Assembly (NCBI GenBank): GCA_930367205.1
Contig: OV884009.1
Location: forward strand, 36,093,841-36,157,840
DNA length: 64,000 nucleotides
Origin: Acanthosoma haemorrhoidale
Lineage: Eukaryota > Arthropoda > Insecta > Hemiptera > Acanthosomatidae
Reading direction: 5' to 3'
The notes under the pieces are model-generated. The model searched no databases. It was not told the DNA's origin and saw only the letters and a program-made list of their open reading frames with translations. This document shows, piece by piece, positions 1 to 10,167 of the stretch. Each line of letters starts with the position of its first letter. The first letter of the stretch is position 1. The translations under genes were made by a program, and so were the position numbers.

Positions 1-309
1 TATATATTAGTTCGAATAAAATAACCGGTTATTAATCGGAGTTTCATACAATCGGAAAATACATTGGAGTGTCAAAAAACATGAGCACCATAATCGCGTA
101 TTAAAATAACTGACGCATGTTTCTTCCGGCATTGGGAAGAACTACAGATCAGTGTACCCACCGGCTAAACGAATTTTGAAATTTCGCTTCCTGTGAATAG
201 AACATACAATCACTTCCAAAAGGTTCAACAGAAAATAGCAGGTAAATGCTTAAGGACTTCAGGAGTGCGCCTAGCTCATGTGGAAATATCATTGTAGCTA
301 CCGCTAACT
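1..309. other. Unassigned sequence before the first LTR-like block
   Basis: AT-rich DNA with no credible coding frame, RNA gene or repeat relationship that I could see inside this window. Confidence 0.4.
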
Positions 310-670
310 ACATAAGATAAATCACCCTATACTCTATTGTATATATATTGTAAACAAACAATAAAACATGCTTAGGAGCCAATTAGTTATATGAGCTGGG
401 TCACCAGCTGCCAGGGCAGGTATAGACCCAATCGCCGGGAGACCCTTCCCGGCTCTGTCAGAGAACAAAGGGGACCGCACAGTCAAACATCATTGGGTAC
501 TACAAAAGCGGTCCTTATTGGCTACTGACAAGGCCAGCTGGGTATTTAAGGCAGGCGGTTTGGGGCCTGTATATCATTATCCTGACAACTAAACTGGCTC
601 GTGGCTCCTCTGCTTGAAACTCTGAAACTTGGCTGCTTCTTTATGAAAAACCTCTGCATCTCTTTCTCTC
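310..670 (+). repeat. LTR-like block, copy 1
   Basis: This block shares its layout with 28055-28500. Both begin with the motif ATCACCCTATAC, continue through a GC-richer stretch containing a GACCCTT motif, then a TATA-like TATTTAA (545-551 here), then AACTCTGAAACTT and TTCTTTATGAA. A TATA-like motif about 80-100 bases before a conserved block is what a U3/R junction of a retrotransposon LTR looks like. Identity between the copies is patchy. No primer-binding site, partner LTR or gag/pol frame was found next to it, so it would be a solo or remnant LTR. A non-LTR origin cannot be excluded. Confidence 0.4.
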
Positions 671-1740
671 CTCACCTCGCTACGTTTTAGTCCAGCGTTG
701 TTAGACCGTTGAAATAGATAATAGAGCAATCATGATGAGACAATTTCAAACTTGGCTTCAGTAATATATACGTAAAGAACAAAAGAACACGTCTTGAGTC
801 ATCGTATTTCTTAATTTTAAAATCTACCGAGCACGGATTTCCTGGGCGGCGGCAGTACCGTAGAGGAGACAACGAAATGCCGTGACGAGAGGTTACATAT
901 AGAGAGAGCGGTAAAGTGGCAAGTGACATTTTGTGTTGTGTTAAGTTAAAGCGAGAAATTAAAGATACATTAAAGAACAATATTTTAAATAAAGGCTTTA
1001 CATGTTGTTTCTTTCGTTTACCAAGAAACGCAATAGATTCTTTGTTCACAGGAAAAACATTACCTACATCAACGGATTACCTAGACAGATAAAATCATAT
1101 TATATACATACATGGGGAGGTAACACTAGATGTCCTCTGCTTACATCTGACACGCCATTTTATCCAATTTACAGTACGTTCACCGGATTTGACTCTAGTC
1201 ACAGTTATGAATCTATAAATTAAGTCACAAAAAATAATTTTTTACTTGTGAAATGTAGCTGTTACATTGGATATCTACGATTTGACACTCTTCACTAGCC
1301 CCTATGGCTCTAAGAGGTAAACATTTGTGACGCGAAATGCCCTAATTTGTAGCTACGCCAACAATTTCTTCATTTCTAATTCACTGAAAGCTCTAAAAAA
1401 TTTTAGAACACCCATTATTTTGCTTATTTCCTACGGTACACAGATAAGCAGACATTTTCATAAATCATTCAGACCTCTCAGATCCTATATTTAGAGAACG
1501 CTATCCTAACCTTTTTGTTACTTATATTAAAATAAAGTATTTCATTCCACTAAATTTTGCCACGTGCCTTAGGGCACATTCTCCCAGTTGGGGAGGCGTT
1601 TATTTCACACGTACTGTGTGGGTGGGGTTTCCAGTCGTAACTGCCAGATCGTAAAGCTACCCTGACGTACACTCCGGAAGAGGCTTGGACGTCGTGGCCA
1701 AGAGGAAGGAAATCACAACAGAAAATTTTTTCGAAATATT
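671..1740. other. Unassigned stretch
   Basis: Short frames here (for example 1002-1223 on the plus strand) show no recognisable domain and look fortuitous. Near 1560-1600 there are two small hairpins, GTGCCTTAGGGCAC and CTCCCAGTTGGGGAG, of unknown meaning. Confidence 0.35.
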
Positions 1741-1744
1741 TAAT

Positions 1745-2065
1745 ATACCTATTGGGTTGAAACGGATGAAATTTATTTTAAACTGGTGAGACCATAACAG
1801 AAGCCTCTTACTGAATAGAAATAGACAATTTTATGAAAAACTGAAAGAAAATGTTCCGGCTCTTGTCAACAGGTGAGGACCTATACTTCTTTATGACAAT
1901 GCCCGACCACTCGTTTGTCAGTTACGAAAAAATTACGAGATTTGAAAATAGAATTTGTACCACTTCTACCATATTTACTCGTCAACCATCAACAAGTTTA
2001 TGTAATTGCCTTCTCCAACAGTTATGAAGTAGGGTGGTTCTACAAAGAAGTTCATATTTGAGCAA
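1745..2065 (+). pseudogene. mariner-type transposase remnant
   Basis: Broken plus-strand reading frame resembling the middle of a mariner (Tc1/mariner superfamily) DDE/D transposase, which moves its element by cut and paste. The clearest block at about 1823-1912 reads QFYEKLKENV, PALVNR, an in-frame TGA (1874-1876), then GPILLYDNARPLV. The YDNARP motif corresponds to the block around the second catalytic aspartate of mariner transposases, with the Asp codon at 1895-1897. Further in-frame stops and a frameshift follow within 60 bases and similarity fades by about 2065. No inverted repeats were located. It is an inactive fossil, covering perhaps a quarter of a normal transposase of about 345 residues. 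It abuts the oppositely oriented P-element remnant. Confidence 0.7.
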
Positions 2066-2119
2066 TGGGTAAGTAAATTGTTGGAGTAATAGCTGTGCTC
2101 ATCTTAAAAATTGTTTTAC

Positions 2120-3243
2120 AAAGCTGTTAACATCAATGCTCCCCACTTTTTAATCGAGACCAAATTCATAGTGAAATTTAAAGCCATTAAACATTCCTCA
2201 AATACTATTTGCGTCCCTGGGCCTCGAACAACGTATCCTGCAATGTATTCCACAACATCCAAACCTAAAGTTAAAAAAACTGGTTCAATTGGTGCGGAAG
2301 TTTCTTTATCTTCATCGCTTTCTCTTAGAACTTCAGGCTTGATTTAGGCGTAGATAAATTTATTTTTATCTTCACTACTTAATTTGCTTCCAAATCCCAT
2401 TCCAAGAAGGTCCATTTATCAAGTGGTATTGTTTTTCCACTAGCATCACATTCATGTAACTGTTTATAAACAATTAGTTTTCTGAACAAGTAGCGAAACT
2501 CAAAAGCACTTGGGTATAATTATTCTCTCCTTTGCTTCTGATATAAACAAACAATCTTTCTAAATGATCTTGACTCATTTTGTACATGGGTATATACTTC
2601 AATAATTTGTCCTGTTTTACAAGTCTGCCATTCATATTGCGTATACTGTTGGTACAAATATGAAAACACATAAAACCAGATTTCCGGGGGCCTTTAGTAC
2701 CAGGCTGCCATTTTTTTCTTTTAAGCATTGAATGTAATTTTCTCCCTTATCCAGCATAAGAAAATATTCAACTTCATTTTTTTCACGGATGGTATTGTAT
2801 GCATGGTAAGTCTTGTTTCAAATGTTTTTCTCTAAAACCTAACGAATTCAGAACGTCAAACAAGTATTTTCTTACAAAATTCATACCTTCGACTTCTAGC
2901 AATTGTAATAATTTTTCGAGAAAAATCCAACCGGTTACTCTTCCATCAGAATCGCCATGAGTTCTTTCAACTCACGGAAAGAATTTCAAACTAACTTTAG
3001 CACGTGAGATGGATCTAAAAAAAACATGATGAGATCCAATTCTGAATTATGGCAGCAGTGGTTCGGGTCTTTAAAATTGCAACCAAACCTTACGAAAGGA
3101 GTAAAATTAGATGACGCACCATTACAGGTGACTGAGACAACTTCGATCTTTACATCTGATGGAAATTGAAAAGTCAGAGAATTAATATGTTCAGGGTTGA
3201 TCCTCTCAATAAAAAAAGTATCCCAGAGGTATTTCCCAGGCAT
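2120..3243 (-). pseudogene. P-element-like (THAP9-like) transposase remnant
   Basis: Minus-strand remains of a P-superfamily transposase. Reading from 3243 downward, 85 open codons contain the block VVSVTCNGASSN and end in FLDPSHVLKLV, the RNase H-like fold signature of this family. At 2728-2474 an 84-codon frame contains the block SQDHLERLFVYIRSKG, and at about 2260-2215 VVEYIAGYVVRGPG precedes a cysteine-containing block, as in P transposase C-termini. These blocks are in the family's order but are separated by stops and frameshifts. The N-terminal THAP zinc finger is absent. The usual protein is about 750-900 residues, so roughly 370 codons' worth remain. CNG replaces the CDG seen in the inverted fragment at 3540-3607. 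Certainly non-functional; the family assignment is fairly secure. Confidence 0.75.
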
Positions 3244-3539
3244 TGAAGGGGAAGGACTGACGATAAAGCTAGCTGAACAAGAGGGAAGTCGACACTTTAT
3301 GGGAGCCTAAAGGGAGGGGAAGTTGACACATCTCGCGTCTTCCCAAGGCCCAAGACCTCACTAGTTCCTTCTATACTCAGTGTGCCAGCAGAGATAGAAG
3401 ACGCCAGAGAAGAAAACCGCCGCTTTTTAAGTACAGAAAAAAAACGGAGAATTTTTGAGTTTGAAGAGAGACATGGGTCAGCAGGAGGGATTGTAGAGAA
3501 CAGCGTTAGCCTCAGGACCCGAAGCTCTTAAGCGCTTCT

Positions 3540-3607
3540 CTGACTTTAAATGGTTCCAATTTCTATCAGATGTAAAGATCAAAGTTGTCTCAATCACCTG
3601 TGATGGT
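3540..3607 (+). pseudogene. Inverted P-element-like transposase fragment
   Basis: Plus-strand frame reading FQFLSDVKIKVVSITCDGT. It is a second, opposite-strand copy of the block FQFPSDVKIEVVSVTCNGA in the neighbouring minus-strand remnant (2986-3243). The two copies point away from a spacer of about 300 bases (3244-3539). The fragment retains CDG where the longer copy has CNG. Similarity stops at about 3607. It is too short to be functional; an inverted duplication or a second insertion would both explain it. Confidence 0.65.
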
Positions 3608-4384
3608 ACGTAATTGTGTCAGACTACCCATAGGAAGACATCGATAGGCTCTCGTTCAAGACCTCCCTGTATTGTGTAAGACGAGATATGCTATGATAAT
3701 ATTTAGTTTGTAAATAACCATGTGTATATTATTCATCATTTAATTCTATTTTATCTCAATACATTATTTATCGTAAATTTAATTTAGTTCTATTTTTCCT
3801 ACAAATCAGTATTCAACAAAACCCTCCATTGTTCAAACTCACACTAATGCCTTTAGAAACGAATTTATTGTGTACAGACAGACAGGAAATATATGATAAA
3901 TATTTTATTTGTTTCATGTAATATAAATATATCTGTCCTAGTGCCCAAACGTAGCGCAGCATTTATGTATTATGTCCACGTTACTTTTATTTTTCAAATC
4001 AGCTCTAAAACTACGACAAGGCAGCCATTACTAAAGAAGATAAAGGACTTGCCGGCTCATCATAAATCACACGAGGCCAGGGGCCAGGAGACCATTAGGA
4101 CGGTGTCTTCTTTGCCAATAGTCCACATTCAGACATTAGCTCAATATGCACCGGAAATAATTAGTCATTTCTTTTCATCATTGCCAAGCTTCATTGTATC
4201 AATATTTTTCTTTCATACAAATTTGGTTTAATGCATAATCAGTAAGTACTCTTTAGATTATTTGTTTGAAACAAGGGGAGAGGCTCTACTCACATTCAGG
4301 TAGGTGACGATCGTTCTGCTCTGTACTAGTAGTAAAACTTATATAATCCATCCAAAACTGTATTGGTGTATGTTACAAGATCTC
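3608..4384. other. AT-rich unassigned stretch
   Basis: The 112-codon plus-strand frame at 3893-4231 has low-complexity hydrophobic and serine-rich content and no motif. I see no gene here. Confidence 0.35.
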
Positions 4385-4505
4385 ATTACATATAGTTGCC
4401 AGACCCCAGAGCGCCTCTTAACTAAAATTAAAACATCCACTTATTTGTTAGTAGAACAGAAACGAAAAACAATTAGGACTGAAACACTTGTAGGTCCTTG
4501 AGGAT
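4385..4505 (-). mobile_element. LINE-B 3' fragment
   Basis: Matches the 3' region of the element at 40150-40560 in the same orientation. Shared words include CCTCTTAACTAAAATTAAAA and CATAACATATAGTAGCC (CATTACATATAGTTGCC here), followed in both by a diverged AGGCCTTAAGGAT/AGGTCCTTGAGGAT block. The 40 kb copy retains reverse-transcriptase-like codons, so this is read as a minus-strand, 5'-truncated LINE tail. Nothing coding remains here. Confidence 0.55.
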
Positions 4506-6344
4506 GGAATGAATGTATCTATGCTCTTACCAGTTGAAACATTATGCACAACCCTTTTTACTGAATTATTGTCGCTACTTTTACAATTTTCGATGAACCT
4601 TTAAGTGCTTTCTACGCTTTAAATCGAGTCATTAATCAAGATACATACCAGGAGGTGCCATCAGTACTTCATCATGTATTTGTTTTTTTATACATTTACT
4701 TAGCTCTAGCTATTCCTCTTCCTTAGCTATTTCTGGTCCACGTCCTATTAGCAACTGGGTTTGGGTCGATTAGCTTATTAAAATAGTTTTACCACCTGTC
4801 TATAAGCTCTTCTACACCTCTGAGCTGCTAAACTTCCTTGTCTTCCCGGTCGCTTGTTTTTTTAATTGCTTTAAAATTATTATTGTAAGGTATTTTCTTT
4901 TTTTGAGAAGAATCATTGTTTGTCCGGGTTTTTTCTCATAGTCATTTGCTACCAGACTTTATATACATCTTTGAGGTATTTTTATTTAATATAAAACGAC
5001 ACTTTAGCGCTTTACATTTCTGGACAAACCAAAGCGGTTGGGATTTGTTATTTTTCTCCACTATTGTGGACGCATACTTGAAATTTAATTTCCTTATTTT
5101 AATCCATTTATTCTGGACGAATAAATTTTCATCTGCAGAATTATCCTTTGAATTTCGTTCTAACTTCCGCACACACTCCAGCTAATTCTGAATCCATCAT
5201 ATTATCTAGACTGTAGTTTCCAACTTTTCATTCCAAGTTTTCCTGCTTTCCTATCTTGCTATTTAAGTATACAAAAATAATTTTAAATATCTTGGCTCCT
5301 TTGCCTATATACTATAGATACTATTATCGTTTAAATGTGCCCATAAAGTGACAACTATTAAATGAGTCTGCTACCACTTACATACTTACTTTTAACATAT
5401 TCGTTGACATGACTTATTTCACTTTTTTTTATATCATACAAGATAATTTATTATTTTCCAAGATTTAAGAAGACCTAGATTGGATCAGTGTCTTGGAAAC
5501 CTGAATAAATTAAGGCTGTACGCGGTGAAAAATTGACTATTGTTACCTGTTCCCTCCTCAGATTATTTGGATTATCATCCTTTCTTTTTAAAATATTGCA
5601 TGATTTTTTTACCTATTTAGGATTTATATAAAACCAGATTTGTTTGATTAACTGGCTATTAATTTTGATGTCACTTTTAAAAGCGATTCGGTGAGCAAGG
5701 AAAACCAATGTTTGTTTATCGCAAGGTTCATTTGTAGCAACATCTAACTCTGAACCTCCTTAATAAAGTTAAAATGACAAAAATAGTTTATTACACATGT
5801 AACTGATATTACAGTATAATGTGAATTATATGTACAGTTTAATTTGAACTGTTTTGAATGTTCTTAGTTTTAGCATTAGAATTCAGACAGTACGGACAGC
5901 ACGGCCCTCCTAGTATTTTTAAAAATGTTACAGGATTGAATTGAATTCAAAAAATCTTTATAGATGTAAAATAAGCAATTAAGGAAACATAGTTTTTATA
6001 GCTTGCAATGATTAATATTATTCTAATCTTATATTGTAAACAGAAAAATTGGAGAAAAAATTAAGACAATTATAAATTTAAAAAATTATGATAGTAATAC
6101 CAAAAGTTAAAGTATTAAACACTTCATTATTTTAAGCTTGTAATTTATATAACACGAATATCTCAAGAGTTATTTATCAATACTATTGCATTTAAGGGTT
6201 AAAAACTATTTTTTAACAAATTTTTGTAACATCTAAAACTTCATGTTTGGGCATTATCAGAGCTCTACCTACTATGAAACGAATAAATAAGTCTCATGCA
6301 TTTATTTTGTGCATTTTTCAGCTTTTATATGATTATCAACAACA
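4506..6344. other. Long AT-rich unassigned stretch
   Basis: Strongly AT-rich sequence with poly-T runs and no frame of note. Overlapping frames on both strands at 4916-5185 have no recognisable motif. No RNA gene or repeat copy was recognised. Confidence 0.4.
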
Positions 6345-6348
6345 AACC

Positions 6349-6783
6349 CTTTATTATGATAAAATTACAATTTTGTGTAAGTAATTGGCTAAATTATGAT
6401 TGGGCTATAAGTAATTGTGATAAATGACCTCATTCATACCAATTTACCATTTTCATCCACTCGCTCATTCATACTATATTTACGAACAGCTCAGACGCCC
6501 CCCAAGTCCACATGGCAGTCACCTCCCTCGCGTGCGAAGGAGGAAGTGGAGTCTTGGAAAATCCCCCACGCTCCTTCGTCATCCGCGTCACTGGATAAGA
6601 GCCGGCGGAGGCTGACCAAGAGTGCGAGAGCCACAGACGCTCAGCACATGATTAGAGAAACTGGCCATTGCCAGGACTCCCTCTGTCACTTATTTATAGC
6701 AGGTCACGAGGCCACTGCTGTTTTAGTCTCCAAGGAGGATTACAGGGATGAGTGGTGCAGTGCAATAACTGTGCTAGGGAATT
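6349..6783 (-). mobile_element. LINE-A copy 1 (Jockey-type), 3' end
   Basis: Minus-strand copy of the window's dominant LINE. The 3' end is at the left (complement of ATCATAATAAAG at 6349-6360). It runs through the untranslated region (shared word TCATTCACTCGCTCATTCAT in diverged form) into the last RT codons at about 6700-6783, where the complement of the conserved stop region AGCAGGTCACGAGGCCACTG occurs. The 130-codon plus-strand frame across it is antisense to the LINE and is not a gene. It is 5'-truncated within the RT C-terminus. Confidence 0.85.
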
Positions 6784-7990
6784 TGTTCAAATCATATGTT
6801 AGCATTTAGTTTCAGTTTGAATCGGTTCCGTTGCCACATATTAGCTCATTCAGTTTATGTTTAAGTCCAGACTGTATATTCTGTGTTAGGGTAATAAACA
6901 TATCAGGTTAAACAGAACTAATTCCAAAATACTAGTTTGGCTACTTAAATAGTGATAATATCTCGTGTTTCATTACACCTTTCTTTGAAATAAAAAGTTT
7001 GTGTATTTTGCCTCATCTGTTTGATTAATGATTTTATATTGATAGATTGCTCCAGTACCAAGTTTATTACTTATTATATCATTAGTGCACTGGAATATAC
7101 TTATCGTGTATTTTACTGCTTATAATGGTATAGTAAGTGCTCCTTATGGTTTGCACTTAAGGGTTTCAATACAACTATCCCCTTGACTGTCCTGGCCTTG
7201 TTGAGTTCAGTTCCTTCCCTCGGTCCCATTGGTGGGATCTGGCGCCTGTCACCCTTTATTGACTAATTAATTAATTTTAAAGGGTTAGTGCAACAAGCCA
7301 GGGTTTATGAACTCATAATAAACCAGCTTCTAAATTTAAACCAGACTCCCTATTCATAACCGAAAACAATGTCTGTAATAGGCCTAACGTTTTATGTAAT
7401 TAGTGACAGTTGATTTAGAATCCAAGCATACAACAAGATATTTATTGTTTTGTTTCCATTATGTAGGTTAGCATCAAATTCGATTATTTTTAGAGCAAAA
7501 GCACAAATCATGAATTTGTGAGTTCTCCTCAACCTAGCATGCACAGATTGTCCATTTCTTTGAGATCTTATCGGACTCAGTGGTCCAAAATGGACCACAT
7601 CCTCAAGGAATTGGCATATTTATCCCCACAGACGTACAAGGCTTTATGAAGAAGGCCAGCGGGGGATAAGGGCGATCCCTTTGAGGAATAAACATAAAAT
7701 GCACTGTGTAATGAGATTAAGAGCCGAAGGGTTTATATCCACTGGGTAGCCCGTTAGCAATAGTGGCTTCTCGCTGTCCTATGAGCCCTTTCTTATGGAT
7801 GCGGTCAAAGAACTACTGATATTCAGTACTTATAGATCTACTGCTATATCGTCATTATAGTATATCGTTCAAATTCATATATAATAAGGAATATATCAAA
7901 TACATTCAAATAAGGAAAGTTTCTTTTCTTTTTTTAGATTCAAAACCTCCTTCCACGCCCATGTGTAAATATATATATAATATTATTTTT
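6784..7990. other. Unassigned stretch
   Basis: Mostly AT-rich. A GC-richer block at 7140-7265 and another at 7590-7800 have no frame or repeat partner that I recognise. No gene supported. Confidence 0.35.
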
Positions 7991-8039
7991 CAGGGCTTTG
8001 ATGTTTGATAAAATACATGGATGTGTAAATTTTCACCAC

Positions 8040-8150
8040 GGTTGATCAATTAAGCTCTTCATAATTGTTTTATTGAAAACTAATCACAACAATGCCGACG
8101 TTTCACATATTTATAAGCATCATCAATGACTACAATCCAGAAAATAATAT
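8040..8150 (-). mobile_element. Penelope-like element terminal fragment with hammerhead-like core
   Basis: On the minus strand the segment reads TTGATGATGCTTATAAATAT followed by GTGAAACGTCGGCATTG. The TGATGA ... GAAAC pair, separated by a short potential stem closed around TAAA, is the layout of the hammerhead ribozyme core. Hammerhead motifs are established in the pseudo-LTRs of Penelope-like retroelements. The invariant C before TGATGA is a T here and one stem II pair is mismatched, so self-cleavage is unlikely. No RT or GIY-YIG codons were recognised nearby. Family assignment rests on this signature alone. Confidence 0.45.
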
Positions 8151-8240
8151 ATATAATTACATTCATGAAAACAGTGCATATACTATTTATGTCTGTTTGA
8201 AAGTATAATACAAAATCAAATTTTTATAAATTGGCGAAAC

Positions 8241-8406
8241 TTCTTTATTGTGCTAAAGTTACAATATGCTTTATTAGGCAATAAGTAATTGTGATATTTG
8301 TTCTTATTCATACCATATTTACAATTTTCATTCACTCACTCATTCATACAGTATTTACAAACAGCCAAGAGACCTCTCGACATGGTTGTCACCTCCCTCG
8401 CATGCG
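8241..8406 (-). mobile_element. LINE-A copy 2, 3' UTR only
   Basis: Minus-strand 3' UTR of LINE-A. It begins with the complement of the terminal ATAAAG (TTCTTTATTG), has the AGGCAATAAGTAATTGTGAT block and the TCATTCACTCACTCATTCAT block, and stops inside CACCTCCCTCGCATGCG. No RT codons are included. Adjoins the SINE at 8640. Confidence 0.85.
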
Positions 8407-8639
8407 CGAAATCCATCTTAAACGGAATATTTTCAGCACATACTTTATGATTCCCCAATATGTCGACTTCTCAATAAACATCACCATTTTCTTTACTATC
8501 TTCTTTTCACCCTATACTGCCCACCCCCTCGTTAATTTTTAGTTTATCCTATTATCCTATATATTTACTGCAGCTGCGCATCAATAGCAATGTACCAAAA
8601 TATTCATACTAGACGCAATTCGTCAAGATAGTAGCTACT

Positions 8640-8820
8640 TGTATGAAAAAATCATCCGATCCGATTAAGAAAACCGAATTTAAGGTTGAGAGGTAACGCC
8701 TATGGTTTGCAACCACGGAATTAGAAGCTTGAGACACGCAATACATGGCACATACATGGTTGCCGCTCTGTGCACTACTTCTCTTCTATCCATATGGCAC
8801 CTTTACCTACGATAATGTCG
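8640..8820 (+). mobile_element. tRNA-derived SINE, body fragment (copy 1)
   Basis: Body of the SINE best seen at 21830-22036 and 50465-50735. Shared words include CCGATTAAGAAAACCGAATT and AAGGTTGAGAGGTAACGCC, matching the complement of the 16.2 kb copy closely, then the ACCTTTACCTACG-like end. The tRNA-like head is missing. A 5'-truncated, diverged copy. Confidence 0.55.
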
Positions 8821-9690
8821 ATTATTCAAAAATAATTAGTGATTAGTCCCCCGTCCACCCGACCACCACGCCAAGTAGCCCCTTCATCCCAAGCGTCTAA
8901 TGTCATGATGGTGACTGTAGCTCTGATCACACAAGCAACGCAGCTCCACCTGCCCACTACGGCACTTACTACTTCGTGGGACGTTACAACACGGATTTAT
9001 AGAAAAAGTAAAGTCCTGGGTCTCAGCGTGATATGTCACAGAGAGGCAATTACAGATAAAGCCGACTACAAAATGCAATTAAACCATTAAAAAAAAAAGA
9101 TTTTACGCAACGCTTTTCTATATTTGTTTATATTATCCGATATTGATGCATAGAAATTATGAATTACAATCGAAGATTATTTTAAACAAAAAACTTTAAA
9201 GAGAAGGTATTTCGAAGACTTCTTTCAACCATCGTATCTGTACGCAGGTATCTTCCGCTAATGGAATCTATATTTTTACTAGAAGCCCAATTGGTCTGAT
9301 TTGTTCTTAAGTACATTGCCAAGTCTTCCAAACAAGCCGTTTAATAACTTTCGCTATGTACTGAAGGTATCACCATTGTCATTTCCTATTATCTGACTAA
9401 ATGTAAGAGCTCCGACTGTTCATTCCTTTACAATGTAATTATTACATTAGCGCATATATGGGAGAGATACTTTATTTTAATAAAAAAAAAAAAAGGCGTT
9501 TGAATCTTATCCGGGATCATTGAAATCGGTAGAGAACGTTAGTGTTGTTTAAATGAAATGTGTATTAGAAATTTACAATGTAAAGGTTCTAACGTGCATA
9601 ATAAAGCCACGATGTTGCCAGTCCCCCCTAATGGGTGGTAAAGAAACAGTTACACACAGAGGAGCAAGACAACTGGAATTATTCCTATTA
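8821..9690. other. Unassigned stretch
   Basis: Two opposing short frames (8839-9090 plus, 8884-9078 minus) overlap across a GC-richer patch. Neither shows a motif. An A-run occurs at about 9482-9494. No gene supported. Confidence 0.35.
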
Positions 9691-9696
9691 AAACAG

Positions 9697-10167
9697 TTGA
9701 ACTCATCCCTTCCAAGTTCATAAAATTCCAAAGTAACCTATCCGACCACCCTGATCCCGTAGCACAGTCATTGCAATGCAACACTCATCCCTATTATTCT
9801 CTTCGGAGACTCAAGCGGCAGTGGCCTCGTGACCTGGTATAAATACGTAACAGTAGGAGTCCTGGCAATGGTTAGTTTCTCCATGTCCTGAGCGTATGTG
9901 GCTCTCGCGCTCTTGGTCAGCCTCCACTGCCTCTTATCCAGTGACGCGGCTGACGGAGGAGCGTGGGGGACTTCGCAATACTCCGCTTCCTCTTTCGCAC
10001 GCGAGTGAGGTGACAACCATGTGGGCTTGGGAAGTCTCTGGGCTATTTGTAAATACTGTATGAATGAGCGAGTGAATGAAAATTGTAAATATGGTATGAA
10101 TGAGATGTCACAATTGCTTAGTGCACAATGTGGCAGATTGTTATTTTATCATAATAAAGTTGTTGTT
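9697..10167 (+). mobile_element. LINE-A copy 3: RT C-terminus plus 3' UTR
   Basis: Plus-strand copy starting inside the RT C-terminal region. About 48 codons are open from 9699 to the natural stop TAA near 9840 and contain SNLSDHPDPVAQSL and RRLKRQWPRDLV, the same C-terminus as the copies at 16.7 and 52.8 kb. The 3' UTR then runs to ATAAAGTTGTTG at 10156-10167. The 82-codon minus-strand frame here is an antisense shadow. 5' truncation at 9697 is typical of target-primed reverse transcription. Confidence 0.85.

Noticed and set aside
4916..5185. Overlapping frames on both strands as a small gene
   Set aside because: AT-rich, phenylalanine/lysine-biased translations with no motif and no signals around them.
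6417..6809. 130-codon plus-strand open frame
   Set aside because: It lies antisense within LINE-A copy 1; the same antisense frame recurs at 45994-46296 because the LINE is the same.
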